From JBBECJ01 sp963763325 (GTDB lineage Bacteria; Chloroflexota; Chloroflexia; Thermomicrobiales; CFX8): a DNA stretch of 64,000 nucleotides. Below the pieces are notes generated by a model. It was not told the origin of the DNA. It searched no databases and worked only from the letters and a program-made list of their open reading frames with translations. Shown here in pieces: positions 31,043 through 39,169 of this stretch (the first letter of the stretch is position 1; every line of letters begins with the position of its first letter). Both the position numbers and the translations under genes were made by a program. The stretch spans positions 62,001 through 126,000 of the forward strand of contig CAVXOL010000020.1 of the NCBI GenBank assembly GCA_963763325.1, read 5' to 3'.

Positions 31043-31930
31043 ATGCTCGCGACCGCACCACCGCGCACAGCGCTTCCGTCACCCACATCGCGTCCCGAGA
31101 CCACCGACATCATCCGCGTCGAAATCGGTGGCGTCGGTTTCGCGCTGCCGCTGGCAGCCATCGCCACGATCCTCTCGCCATCAGCGATGACAACCAGTGG
31201 ATCGGGCCAGAGTTGGGCCGGTGCCGTCCTCAGTCGTGGCGGCGAGATCCCAATCGCTGACGGCCGGACGATCTTCGAACTTGACGGCCCAACAATTGAC
31301 GACCAACGGCTGCTGATCCTGCGTGGAAGTCCGGCCACTGGCCTGCTTGTCGATGCCATCTACGGCACGACAACGCTCCCGGCCAGCGACATCGAGTGGC
31401 TCTCGCCGCTCTTTGGTTCCGTCGACCGACTGCTGACCCACGCTGTCGCCTGGCAGACCGACGGTGCACTCGACCTCGTCATCGACATACCCGCCCTGCG
31501 CCGACATCTCCACGCCAAACCCGATGAAACCCCATCCGGCGCGACCGCGGCGACCGCCGCCCTCTTCGCAACCCCGCCGATCGGCGACTGCCTCGAACTC
31601 CGACTCGACGCCAGCGACCGCACCTGGCTACTGCCAATCGACTACGTCCGCCACATCAGCGACCCACGCCCACCGGCCCGCCTCCCTCGCACCACCCCCA
31701 CCATCCTCGGCCTCCTCGCCTGGCGCCGTGAACCGATCCCCCTCATCGACACCGCCCACGCCCTCGGCCTGCCCGAATCTACTCCCACCACCCTCATCGT
31801 CATCGGCCCAGCCTCCCAACCCGACGACGCCCTCCTCGCCCTCACCATCACCGCCGTCATCGGCGTCGCCCCCACCGGCTCGACTGCTCCGCTCCTCGAC
31901 CTCGCAGAGGTTGTGCGTCGTCTGGGATGA
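31043..31930 (+). CDS. Two-domain CheW-like protein
   Basis: The protein is 295 aa and looks like two degenerate CheW modules. The first is IIRVEIGGVGFALPLAAIAT followed by SWAGAVLSRGGEIPIADGRT. The second is LELRLDASDRTWLLPIDYVR with ILGLLAWRREPIPLIDTAHA. The canonical N-x-R-G is replaced in both. The ATG directly follows the preceding TAG. It is the last gene of the operon and probably a second coupling or scaffold protein for CheA. DNA in the second half is unusually C-rich at third positions. Confidence 0.75.
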   Translation: MLATAPPRTALPSPTSRPETTDIIRVEIGGVGFALPLAAIATILSPSAMTTSGSGQSWAGAVLSRGGEIPIADGRTIFELDGPTIDDQRLLILRGSPATGLLVDAIYGTTTLPASDIEWLSPLFGSVDRLLTHAVAWQTDGALDLVIDIPALRRHLHAKPDETPSGATAATAALFATPPIGDCLELRLDASDRTWLLPIDYVRHISDPRPPARLPRTTPTILGLLAWRREPIPLIDTAHALGLPESTPTTLIVIGPASQPDDALLALTITAVIGVAPTGSTAPLLDLAEVVRRLG

Positions 31931-32066
31931 CGGTCCATCTGAAACAAGGTTTCCATCCCGAGCGTTGCGCCCGTCACACAACCGGGCCTACAATCGCGTT
32001 TACCATATCGTCGTCTCCGCCATGAATCTGAATGATTGATAGTTCTCTCGAATCGCCAACAGTTCG

Positions 32067-32201
32067 ATGACCTGCATCATCGACGAGATTGATCGGGTGC
32101 TGGCCGAGCACTACAGGTTCACGGACGAGGAACTGGACTTCATCATCAACTACGACATCAAGTGACGGATGGGGCGTGATGGGCTGGCCGGCGACGAGTG
32201 A
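32067..32201 (+). pseudogene. Tail remnant of an Eco57I-type adenine DNA methylase
   Basis: The frame reads M-T-C-I-I-D-E-I-D-R-V-L-A-E-H-Y, then FTDEELDFIINYDIK, then TGA (32163-32165), then R-M-G-R-D-G and a final TGA at 32199-32201. From memory of the family, N6-adenine methylases of the Eco57I/PglX kind end in EELDFIINYDIKYRMG, so a Tyr codon appears to have become TGA. A TAG lies in frame about ten codons upstream of the ATG, so only the last 35-45 residues remain. The final TGA overlaps the GTG of the next gene. The name rests on one short motif. Confidence 0.5.
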
Positions 32202-32473
32202 GCGGACGCGACGATCTGGAGACGCGATTCACACTGACGCAACACGCGCGTGACCAGATCGAGGATCGCGAGATTTCGATTGAGTGGGTCGCGCGAACGC
32301 TGCTCAATCCAGCGATGGTCGAGATGGACTGCACCGATCCCGAGCTACGCCACGCGCTGGCGCGCGTTCCAGAATATGACAACCGTGTGCTGCGCGTCGT
32401 CTACAATCAGACGACAACGCCACCCCGGATTGTCACGGTGTACTTCGATCGAGGGCAAAGGAACCGGCTGTGA
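32198..32473 (+). CDS. DUF4258-domain protein (toxin-like)
   Basis: The protein is 91 aa. It has TLTQHARDQIEDREISIEWV and a C-terminal LRVVYNQTTTPPRIVTVYFD, the pattern of DUF4258, which resembles small RNase-like toxins. The GTG start at 32198 overlaps the last stop of the methylase remnant. The stop at 32471-32473 overlaps the GTG of the DUF2283 gene. Two overlaps in a row indicate translational coupling. A toxin role for this gene is inference from the family and pairing; no activity is shown. Confidence 0.8.
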   Translation: MSGRDDLETRFTLTQHARDQIEDREISIEWVARTLLNPAMVEMDCTDPELRHALARVPEYDNRVLRVVYNQTTTPPRIVTVYFDRGQRNRL

Positions 32474-32670
32474 AAGTACGCTTTGATGAAGAGGCCGATG
32501 CGCTTTACATCCGTCTCAGCGACGCCCGCATCATCGAGTCCGAAGAAGTCCAGCCGGGAATCATCCTCGACTTCGACGACGAGAGTCACGTTGTCGGGAT
32601 CGAGGTCCTGCGCGTCTCGCGGCATGTCCCAGGCTTCAACCTGAAGCAGCTTCAGGTCGACGTTGCGTAG
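32470..32670 (+). CDS. DUF2283 protein, possible antitoxin partner
   Basis: The protein is 66 aa and intact. It opens MKVRFDEEADALYIRLSD and continues with GIILDFDDESHVVGIEVLRV, the hallmark of DUF2283. This family is commonly encoded just after DUF4258 genes. The GTG at 32470 overlaps the upstream TGA, so the two are made together. It is cytoplasmic; a role in neutralising the DUF4258 protein is plausible but unproven. Confidence 0.85.
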   Translation: MKVRFDEEADALYIRLSDARIIESEEVQPGIILDFDDESHVVGIEVLRVSRHVPGFNLKQLQVDVA

Positions 32671-32722
32671 CGGTGGCGCGCGACGAGCTGGGCGCGGTCG
32701 GGACGAGTGAGCGAGGATAACT

Positions 32723-34591
32723 GTGAGCGTTGAGTCACCCCTGTTCGCACTTCTGCGCGAGCGGTTGCGGGTGCCGGAAGATCTGGAGTTGGAGTTCAAG
32801 GCGGCGCGTGGCGGGCTGCCGAAGAGCCTCTGGCCGACCGTAAGCGCGTTCGCGAACACGATCGGAGGCTGGATCATCCTTGGGGTCGACGAGCAGTCAC
32901 TATTCGAGGTCGTTGGCATCCCCGATCCCCCGGCGATGCTCCAGAGTTTCTACGATCAGATGCGCAATCCGCAGAAGATCAGTCAACCTGTCTGTGGGGC
33001 GATGGACGCATCGATCGAACAAACGAATGGCACATCGATCATCGTAATTCGCGTCCCGGCTACGGCTCGCCGCGAGCGGCCGGTCTACATCAATGGCAAC
33101 CCATACCTTGGAACCTACGTGCGCCGGCACGCGGGTGACTACCATTGCACCAAGCCCGAAGTCGACCGCATGATGCGCGAGGCGTCTAACGATGCTTCAG
33201 ATTCAGCGATCCTTCAGTACTACACGCTCAATGACCTGGACCCAACAACGCTCGCCAGCTACCGACGGCGCTTCCAGACGTTGAATCCAGAGTCGCCATG
33301 GAACACATATGACGACCAACGCTTCCTTGAAGCGATCCGCGCCTACCGGAGGGATCGTGAATCCGGAGCTGAAGGGATTACCGTCGCTGGCCTCCTGCTG
33401 CTCGGAACCAATGGCGCAATCCGGGATTGGCGAAGCCGCCACCTCATCGATTTCCGGCTTATCCCCAGCGAGGTCAATCTGGATACCCGGTGGGACGATC
33501 GCGTGCCGTGGGAGGGCAATCTTCTCGGCGCATTCGACACCATCGTTCCGCGGCTGACCGCAGATCTTCCCACGCCTTTCCGTCTACAAGGTGAAACGCG
33601 AGTAGATCAGAGTCCGGTCCATGTTGCCTTACGTGAAGCACTCGTGAACCTGCTCGTCCACGCGGATTATTCCGAGGCCCAGGCATCGCTGATCCGCCGC
33701 TTTCCAGAAGGCTACTCGTTCCGTAACCCAGGCAACTCACGAGTTTCCGTCACCGACTTGATCAGTGGCGATCGCTCCGATCCGCGAAACCCCGATCTCG
33801 TGACGATGTTTCGACTGATCGGACTGGCGGAAGAAGCGGGCAGCGGCATGGCCAAGATCATCCAGTCATGGCGGGCGCTCGGCTTCCAACTCCCGGCGAT
33901 TGATGTCGGAACTGAGCGCTACGAGTTCTCGCTGGAACTGCGCTACGCGCATTTTCTCCGCGACGACGACCGCGCATGGCTGATCTCGCTGGGTGATGAC
34001 TGGAGTGAACCTGAGCAACTCGCGCTCGTTTCCGCTCGCCACACAGGAACAATTGACAACTTGACGCTCAGGAGTGTTACTGGTCTCCACTCGGCGGATG
34101 CGACACGCGTGCTACGCGGACTTCGCGATCGCGAACTCCTGCAGATGGTCGGTGGCGGTAGGTCCGCCCGGTATGAGCTAAGCCCCCAAGCACTCGCAGT
34201 TGCTATGCAGGTTGCTCTCCCGTTTGATGACACCGGCACAGCGGACTCTACAAGTAAGGTGGAGAGCTCTACAGGTAGTGAAGGGAAGTCCACAGGTAAC
34301 GAAGCGAAGTCTACAGGTACGGAGGACGACTCCGTGGACGTACACCAACTTCTCCAGGAGATCGCGCGGCCCGCTCGCGAACGCCGGCGCCTCGATGCCA
34401 CGACCCGCGACGATATCCTTGTGAAGCTCTGTACGGTTCAGCCGCTTTCCCTGCGTGAACTATCCAGGTTAATGGACCGCGACGAAGGGGCATTGAGAGA
34501 GATCATTCGGTCGCTCGTGAGTAGCGAGCGCATCTCGTTTCTGTACCCAGATCGCCCGAACCACCCGCAACAGAAGTACATTGCCGTCTAA
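32723..34591 (+). CDS. AlbA_2/Schlafen-like ATP-binding protein with C-terminal winged helix
   Basis: The protein is 622 aa and intact. The N-terminal AlbA_2 domain reads ELEFKAARGGLPKSLWPTVS and then AFANTIGGWIILGVDE. A GHKL-type ATP-binding region follows (REALVNLLVHADYS; FRNPGNS; GLAEEAGSGMAKIIQSW). The C-terminal part has winged-helix-like segments (LRSVTGLHSADATRVLRGLR; LRELSRLMDRDEGALREIIR) for DNA or RNA binding. Between them, at about 34250-34330, is a low-complexity repeat of S-T-G-x-E units. The GTG at 32723 follows GAGGATAACT. Members of this group occur in accessory and defence regions, but their roles are largely unknown. Confidence 0.8.
   Translation: MSVESPLFALLRERLRVPEDLELEFKAARGGLPKSLWPTVSAFANTIGGWIILGVDEQSLFEVVGIPDPPAMLQSFYDQMRNPQKISQPVCGAMDASIEQTNGTSIIVIRVPATARRERPVYINGNPYLGTYVRRHAGDYHCTKPEVDRMMREASNDASDSAILQYYTLNDLDPTTLASYRRRFQTLNPESPWNTYDDQRFLEAIRAYRRDRESGAEGITVAGLLLLGTNGAIRDWRSRHLIDFRLIPSEVNLDTRWDDRVPWEGNLLGAFDTIVPRLTADLPTPFRLQGETRVDQSPVHVALREALVNLLVHADYSEAQASLIRRFPEGYSFRNPGNSRVSVTDLISGDRSDPRNPDLVTMFRLIGLAEEAGSGMAKIIQSWRALGFQLPAIDVGTERYEFSLELRYAHFLRDDDRAWLISLGDDWSEPEQLALVSARHTGTIDNLTLRSVTGLHSADATRVLRGLRDRELLQMVGGGRSARYELSPQALAVAMQVALPFDDTGTADSTSKVESSTGSEGKSTGNEAKSTGTEDDSVDVHQLLQEIARPARERRRLDATTRDDILVKLCTVQPLSLRELSRLMDRDEGALREIIRSLVSSERISFLYPDRPNHPQQKYIAV
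34250..34325 (+). repeat. Tandem coding repeat in the AlbA_2 protein linker
   Basis: Four related steps of roughly 21 bases contain CTACAAGTA, CTACAGGTA, CCACAGGTA and CTACAGGTA, giving the peptide units S-T-S-K, S-T-G-S, S-T-G-N and S-T-G-T. Copy number could vary between strains without breaking the frame, because each unit is a multiple of three. Confidence 0.6.
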
Positions 34592-34652
34592 TCAGGTGCA
34601 AGTGGCCTGCTAGCATCCTATTGACAGTTGATAAGAACACACGCCGAAATCA

Positions 34653-34687
34653 ATGAACATTGTCCATAGCCCTTAGGCAATGTTCAT
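34653..34687. promoter_or_regulatory. Inverted repeat ATGAACATTG / CAATGTTCAT
   Basis: A perfect 10-bp inverted repeat (34653-34662 and 34678-34687) is separated by 15 bases. It is AT-richer than the surroundings and lies between the AlbA_2 stop and a gene fragment. It could be an operator for a dimeric regulator or a weak hairpin. Confidence 0.4.
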
Positions 34688-34726
34688 AGAGCAGGACCGA
34701 TCCACGATGCGATCAAAGGTGTCACA

Positions 34727-34945
34727 TTGCACGATCTGCTTGCAAGATATCGGCTGGTGCGAGGGCTTGATCGACCGCACATCGCGCTCTTCTGCTCGCG
34801 CAAATGCCCCGGCAACGTCATCCTGCGTGCCTGTGATCTGGCGGTCGTGCTGCGCGACGCCGGTCTGCCGGTCATCGGCGGCTTCCAGACACCAATGAAG
34901 CGCGAGATACTGGCCGTCCGACGTCGCGCCACCTACGCGAGCACC
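34727..34945 (+). pseudogene. Fragment of a DprA/SLOG-type protein
   Basis: The reading frame contains L-V-R-G-L-D-R-P, then HIALFCSRKCPGNVILRACD, then LAVVLRDAGLPVIGGFQTPM and K-R-E-I-L-A-V. This matches the start of a DprA-like Rossmann (SLOG) domain of the type 'FCS-x2-CPG...DLA-x3-RDAGVPVIGGF-x-(S/T)-PME'. After about residue 70 the similarity stops and the frame turns to unrelated sequence, so the rest of the domain is missing. I infer a broken gene; related proteins handle DNA or nucleotides. Confidence 0.55.
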
Positions 34946-35268
34946 CTGAGATCGACAACCCACCGACCCAGAGCTACCGCCCACATTGCCAACCTGCCCA
35001 AACCCGGTCACAGTGTCACTGTTGGCCACCTTGGCCGCCTTGACCCCCTTACCCAACCAGTCCAACTGGCTCATCACGACCATTTCAACTGGCTCATCCA
35101 ATGAGCATGATCAACTTGAGTTCACTCGACTCACTTCTGCCGATGATCGTCAACACCATGAGCGCCTTGAGCACCTTGAACGCCTTGAGCGAACATGGCA
35201 CACATATCGGCCCTCAAACCGTTCGAGTAAAGGGAAGCACCCATTGCGGCCGGGCAGCCACCCACCCG
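34946..35268. other. No gene; low-complexity repeats
   Basis: This stretch follows the DprA-like fragment. It contains short tandem steps such as GCCTTGAGC, ACCTTGAAC and GCCTTGAGC near 35164-35190, and CTTGGCCGC-like steps near 35030, plus a repeated ACTGGCTCATC at about 35067 and 35088. Both strands are open for some distance but no frame resembles a known protein. Confidence 0.45.
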
Positions 35269-35886
35269 CTACTCCTCTGACCCGCCACAAGGTGCGGCAT
35301 CCTCGAACAACCCGGCAACCGCAACCCTGATCGGCAACGTCGGTGACACGAGCTCGTTGTCCACATTGAACCGCTGCAGGCTGGTGAAGTCCGCTAGCGT
35401 CGCATCAGGCTCGCTGTATACAAGCACATCCCGCGTCTCAGGCCGCAGGATCCAGTACTCGGGAACACCGGCACAGGCGTAACCACCTCGCTTCACGAAC
35501 ACGTCGTAGTCGGGGTGGCTTGGCGAGAGCACCTCCGCGATCAGATCAGGGACGCCACGAATCCGACCATCCGCCGCGATGATGCTCCGTCGTTCCACAC
35601 GGATAAGCAGAAAGTCGGGCTGAACGACGGGGTCATCGCCGGGCATGACAACACCGATCGGAGACATCGTACCGATCCCGACGCCCTGATCCTCAATTGG
35701 GATCGCGATGTCGCGGAGCAGGTTGCTGACGACACGCTGGTGCCAAAAACTCGGCACCGTCGCCATGTACAGCACACCGTCGATTATCTCGTAGCGGTTG
35801 CCATCATTCGGCAACCGCTCCCACATCTCATACGTCCACGAAGCATCAGACGACCGGAGCAGGAACTCGATGTCACTGAGGACCAT
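35269..35886 (-). CDS. Uma2/DUF820 nuclease-fold protein
   Basis: The protein is 205 aa and intact. It has the family layout: WERLPNDGNRYEIIDGVLYM at the N-terminus, the metal-site Asp in VVQPDFLLIR, and then DLIAEVLSPSHPDYD with the PD-(D/E)xK-like Glu, followed by VKRGGYACAGVPEYWILRPE. Uma2 proteins have a restriction-endonuclease-like fold but no agreed function, and they are numerous in Cyanobacteria and Chloroflexota. The start ATG is at 35886; the AceE-like gene ends 18 bases upstream on the same strand. A second family member is at 52511. Confidence 0.88.
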   Translation of the reverse strand: MVLSDIEFLLRSSDASWTYEMWERLPNDGNRYEIIDGVLYMATVPSFWHQRVVSNLLRDIAIPIEDQGVGIGTMSPIGVVMPGDDPVVQPDFLLIRVERRSIIAADGRIRGVPDLIAEVLSPSHPDYDVFVKRGGYACAGVPEYWILRPETRDVLVYSEPDATLADFTSLQRFNVDNELVSPTLPIRVAVAGLFEDAAPCGGSEE

Positions 35887-35904
35887 CGCGGATCGCTCCT
35901 GCTT

Positions 35905-38366
35905 CTAGCCGACGACCCCATCACGCCGGTCGAGCATCGCGAAGGCGGCGCTGGCGATGTGTTCGGCGTCGATGCCGTAGTGCGGTAGAGGTCGGCGCGC
36001 GAGCCGGACTGGCCGAAGTCGTCGACGCCCAGCGAGACGACTGCGCGCCATGACGCTGCCCAGCCAGGCCAGCGCGTGCGACGCGCCGTCGGCCACGGTC
36101 ACGATCGGGGCGCGGCGTTCGCTGGCGTGGAGCAGTCTCGTCGAGGTGCATCGGCAGGGCGCGGGCGTCGGATTCCAGCCCCATCTCCCAGCGCTGGTGA
36201 CGCTGCCATTCCTTAAAGAGCAGTTGCGCCGAGGTCAGGTTCAGCACATTGGCGGCCACGCCCTCGTCGTGCAGCAGGCGGGCCGCCTCGATCGCTTCCG
36301 GGACCATCGTGCCGCTGGTGACGATCTGGACGGTGTCGTGCGGGATCGGCGTCGGCGCGTCGTGGCGGCGCATCGATGAGGCGGTAGCCGCCGGGCAGCA
36401 CCTGGCGGCGCAGCTCGTCCTGGCCGAGCCGGTCTGAGGCGGGCTCCAGCAGCGCCTGCTCGATCGGCTTGGTCGAGAGGCGCAGGTAGCTGGAGAGGCC
36501 ATGCTCGCGGTCGCAGCACTGGCGCAACGCCTTCGAGCAGCGATCCACTCCAGCTCCTGGGCGAAGGCCGGCTCGTAGGCGCGCAGTTCGGCAGCTCCAT
36601 GCCGATGGACGGCGTGATCGTCGACTGGTGCGCGCCGCCCTCCGGCGAGAGCGAGATGCCCGACTGGGCGTGCCGGCGATGATGAACTTGCGGTGGGAGT
36701 AGACGCCATAGATGAACGCGTCCAGCCCGCGGCAGACGAACGGGTCGTAGACGGTGCCGATCGGGAAGAGCAGTTGGCCGCAGAGTTCGTGCGAGAGGCC
36801 GAACATTGCCAGCAGCATGAACAGGTTCATCTCCGAGATGCCCAGCTCGATGTGCTGGCCGCTCGGCTTCGGCTCCCAGCGCAGCAGGCGCGGGCCGCTC
36901 GTCGCCAGGTCGGCGCTTCCTGCGCTGGCGAAGACCCCGGCCTTGTTGATCCAGCCGCCCAGGTTGGTCGAGACCGAGACGTCCGGCGCGGCGGTCACGA
37001 TGCGCTTGCCGACCTCCGGCAGGTCGGCCAGTCGCGTCAGCAGCCGCCCGAGCGCCTCCTGGGTGCTGGTCTGCTTGGTCCGGTCGTGGCCGAGGTGCTC
37101 CGGGATCGCTTCGGCCTCGACGGCGCGGCGCGGGACGCGGTCGCCCGCCGTAGATGCGCTCCCAGGACTGCGGCGCAGCATTGCCCTTCCGGGGAATCGG
37201 GGTCGAAGCGCGCCCACTCCTCTCCGGCGGCGATGCCGAGGCTCTCGCGCACCGGGTCGAGCTGGTTCGGGTTGAGCAGCGCCGAGTGGTTGAGCGCATC
37301 GCCGGCGAACGGCAGGCCCCAGCCCTTGATCGTGTAGGCGAACAGCACCGTCGGCCGGTCGCCGGGTGCGAGAGTCCTTCGTCGATGGCGTGCGAGCAGG
37401 TCGTCCAGGTCGTGCCCGCCGAGGTTGGCCAGCAGGCCCGGCAGCTCGTCGTCCGGCACGTCGGCGACGACGCGCTTCGAGTCTTCGTCGTCGACGTTGG
37501 TCCGGTCGAGCAGCCGCGGCGCGCAAGGTCGCGCCGTCCAGCCGGATCAGCGTCTGGTACTCCTCGTTGGCCATGTCGTCGATCGCCTGGCGCAGGGCAT
37601 CGCCACCCGGCTTGGCGAAGACCTCGCGCAGCCGCCGCGCCATACTTCGTCTTCCAGCACCCGCCAGCCGGATCCGGCGAAGAGCTGCTTGATGCCGCGT
37701 GGCGCGGATGCCGGGGATGACCCGGTCGAGGCACTGGCGGTTGAGTCGACGATCCAGAGACGTTGCCGACGTGCGCCAGCGCCTCCTCGATCAGCGCCTC
37801 CCAGATGTTGCCCTCGTCCAGCTCGGCGTCGCCGATCAGGGCGATGAAGCGGTTGCTGGTGACCTCGCCGAAGTGCTCCTCGCGCGTAGCGGTGCGAGAG
37901 CGCGGCGAACAGCGGCGCGACCGCGCCCAGCCCGACCGAGCCGGTCGAGAAGTCGACCGGGTCCGGGTCCTTGGTGCGGCTGGGGTACGACTTGCAAGCC
38001 CCTGTACTCGCGCAGCGTCGTCAGATACTGTCGGGTCGAGCTGTCGCCGAGCAGGTACTGGATGGCGTGGAAGGCCGGCGAGGCGTGCGGCTTGATCGAG
38101 ACGCGGTCGCCCCGCCGCAGCGAGTGGAAATAGAGCGCGGTCAGGATCGAGACGACCGACGCCGACGACGCCTGGTGCCCGCCGACCTTGATGCCGTCGC
38201 TGTTGGGGCGCACGTGGTTGGCGTGGTGGATGATGTGGGTCGAGAGCCAGAGGATGCGCTTCTGGATCGCATCCAGGACGGCAAGCTGCTCCGACGAGAG
38301 TCGCTGCTCATCGCCGAGCAGCTGGCTAATATCGGTAATCTCCGACGACTTTGCCGTCCGGCTCAT
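35905..38366 (-). CDS. Pyruvate-dehydrogenase-E1/transketolase-like ThDP enzyme, heavily frameshifted
   Basis: This is a homodimeric AceE-like enzyme of about 820 aa when rejoined. The intact N-terminus has ILWLSTHIIHHANHVRPNSD, then GGHQASSASVVSILTALYF. In a second frame lies the ThDP motif IGDAELDEGN. Later frames give PTVLFAYTIKGWGLPFAG, DVSVSTNLGGWINKAGVF and SGQHIELGISEMNLFMLLAM. The end is YGIDAEHIASAAFAMLDRRD and a stop at 35905. I count at least eight frame changes, for example near 37985, 37885, 37755, 37690 and 36660. Motifs are preserved, so most are probably base-calling errors in a GC-rich stretch. It would feed pyruvate into acetyl-CoA or act on a related 2-oxo acid. No E2 or E3 gene is nearby. 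Confidence 0.8.
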
Positions 38367-38380
38367 GGGGCCTCCTTCGT

Positions 38381-38516
38381 GATTCGGGAGTCGGGACGCG
38401 GGAAGCGGAACGAAAGGGCGGAATTCATGTCACCGTGGATTGTCCGTTATTCGGGTGGCAACGGGCAACCTGTGCACGCATCCGCGTCTCCGATCCCGAC
38501 TCTCAGATTCCCTCGA
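38381..38516. repeat. Heptad repeat patch, partly inverted
   Basis: GATTCGGGAGTCGGGACGCG at about 38381-38400 has the CGGGANN phase. At 38493-38516 the complementary-looking ATCCCGACTC and GATTCCC occur. The patch separates the AceE-like start from the ABC remnant, and the right part overlaps the end of the remnant. Confidence 0.5.
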
Positions 38517-38912
38517 CATAGATCCGCCGCACAATCCCCTCAATGTCCGGCTCTTCGAGCGGCAGATCCCACCAGAGCTGCGAACGCTGACCAACGACGA
38601 CCCCTATCCGTCGCGCCAGCTCACGCCGCTGTCGCCACTGCGGATCGTCAGCGCGATCTCCCACCAGGCGAATATATAGACGGGCATCAGCAACGCCTGA
38701 CCGAGCCAGACGAAGGTCAGTGCATCTCTCTCCGTCCAGCCAGCCTCGACTACACGTCCCTGGTAAGCTGCGATGAAGACGTACGAGATCATCACCCCGA
38801 AGAACGCATTGGTAATCAACCCGGAGACACTGGCCGCTCGGTAGGTGAGAAAGCGCGCGAATGCCCGCTTCGCGACCTCGACATACAGCCGCACCGGACC
38901 TCCCGCCGCCAT
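38503..38912 (-). pseudogene. Composite remnant of an ABC-2 permease and its ATPase
   Basis: The first 90 codons read as an ABC-2 permease N-terminus: FARFLTYRAASVSGLITNAF, ISYVFIAAYQG and WLGQALLMPVYIFAWWEIAL. Near 38640 the sequence switches, in another frame, to an ABC ATPase segment, LARRIGVVVGQRSQLWWDLP, the Q-loop region of DrrA-like ATPases. It then passes directly to PDIEGIVRRIYVEGI, which looks like the ATPase C-terminus. Signature and Walker B parts are missing. At least two internal deletions are needed, so neither product could work. It may instead reflect an assembly collapse. Confidence 0.6.
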
Positions 38913-39169
38913 CGTCACCTTGCACAAAGGGCCGATGATTGTAGCAGATGACGTTGAGAGCCAGTATGTTGCAAGGACGTCGCGCACGACAGCGTCAACA
39001 CATCAACAATTGATCGACGGAGTGCTCCTCGTTTGCTCATAAGCTACGCCACATCTCTGACAGGCTGTTGCGGAACTGACACACTCTAGACCCGGATGTC
39101 ATCCGTCCGAGAGTGGGTTGGGCGGATAATGAAAGTCGTGGTCCGTAAATCCATTGGAGGAGGGAAACT

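Noticed and set aside
34653..34687. LexA-type SOS box
   Set aside because: The half-sites GAAC and GTTC are present but the spacing is far larger than in known SOS boxes.
35030..35210. CRISPR array suggested by repeated short units
   Set aside because: The units are 9-nt low-complexity steps without a constant repeat of 25-40 bases or unique spacers.
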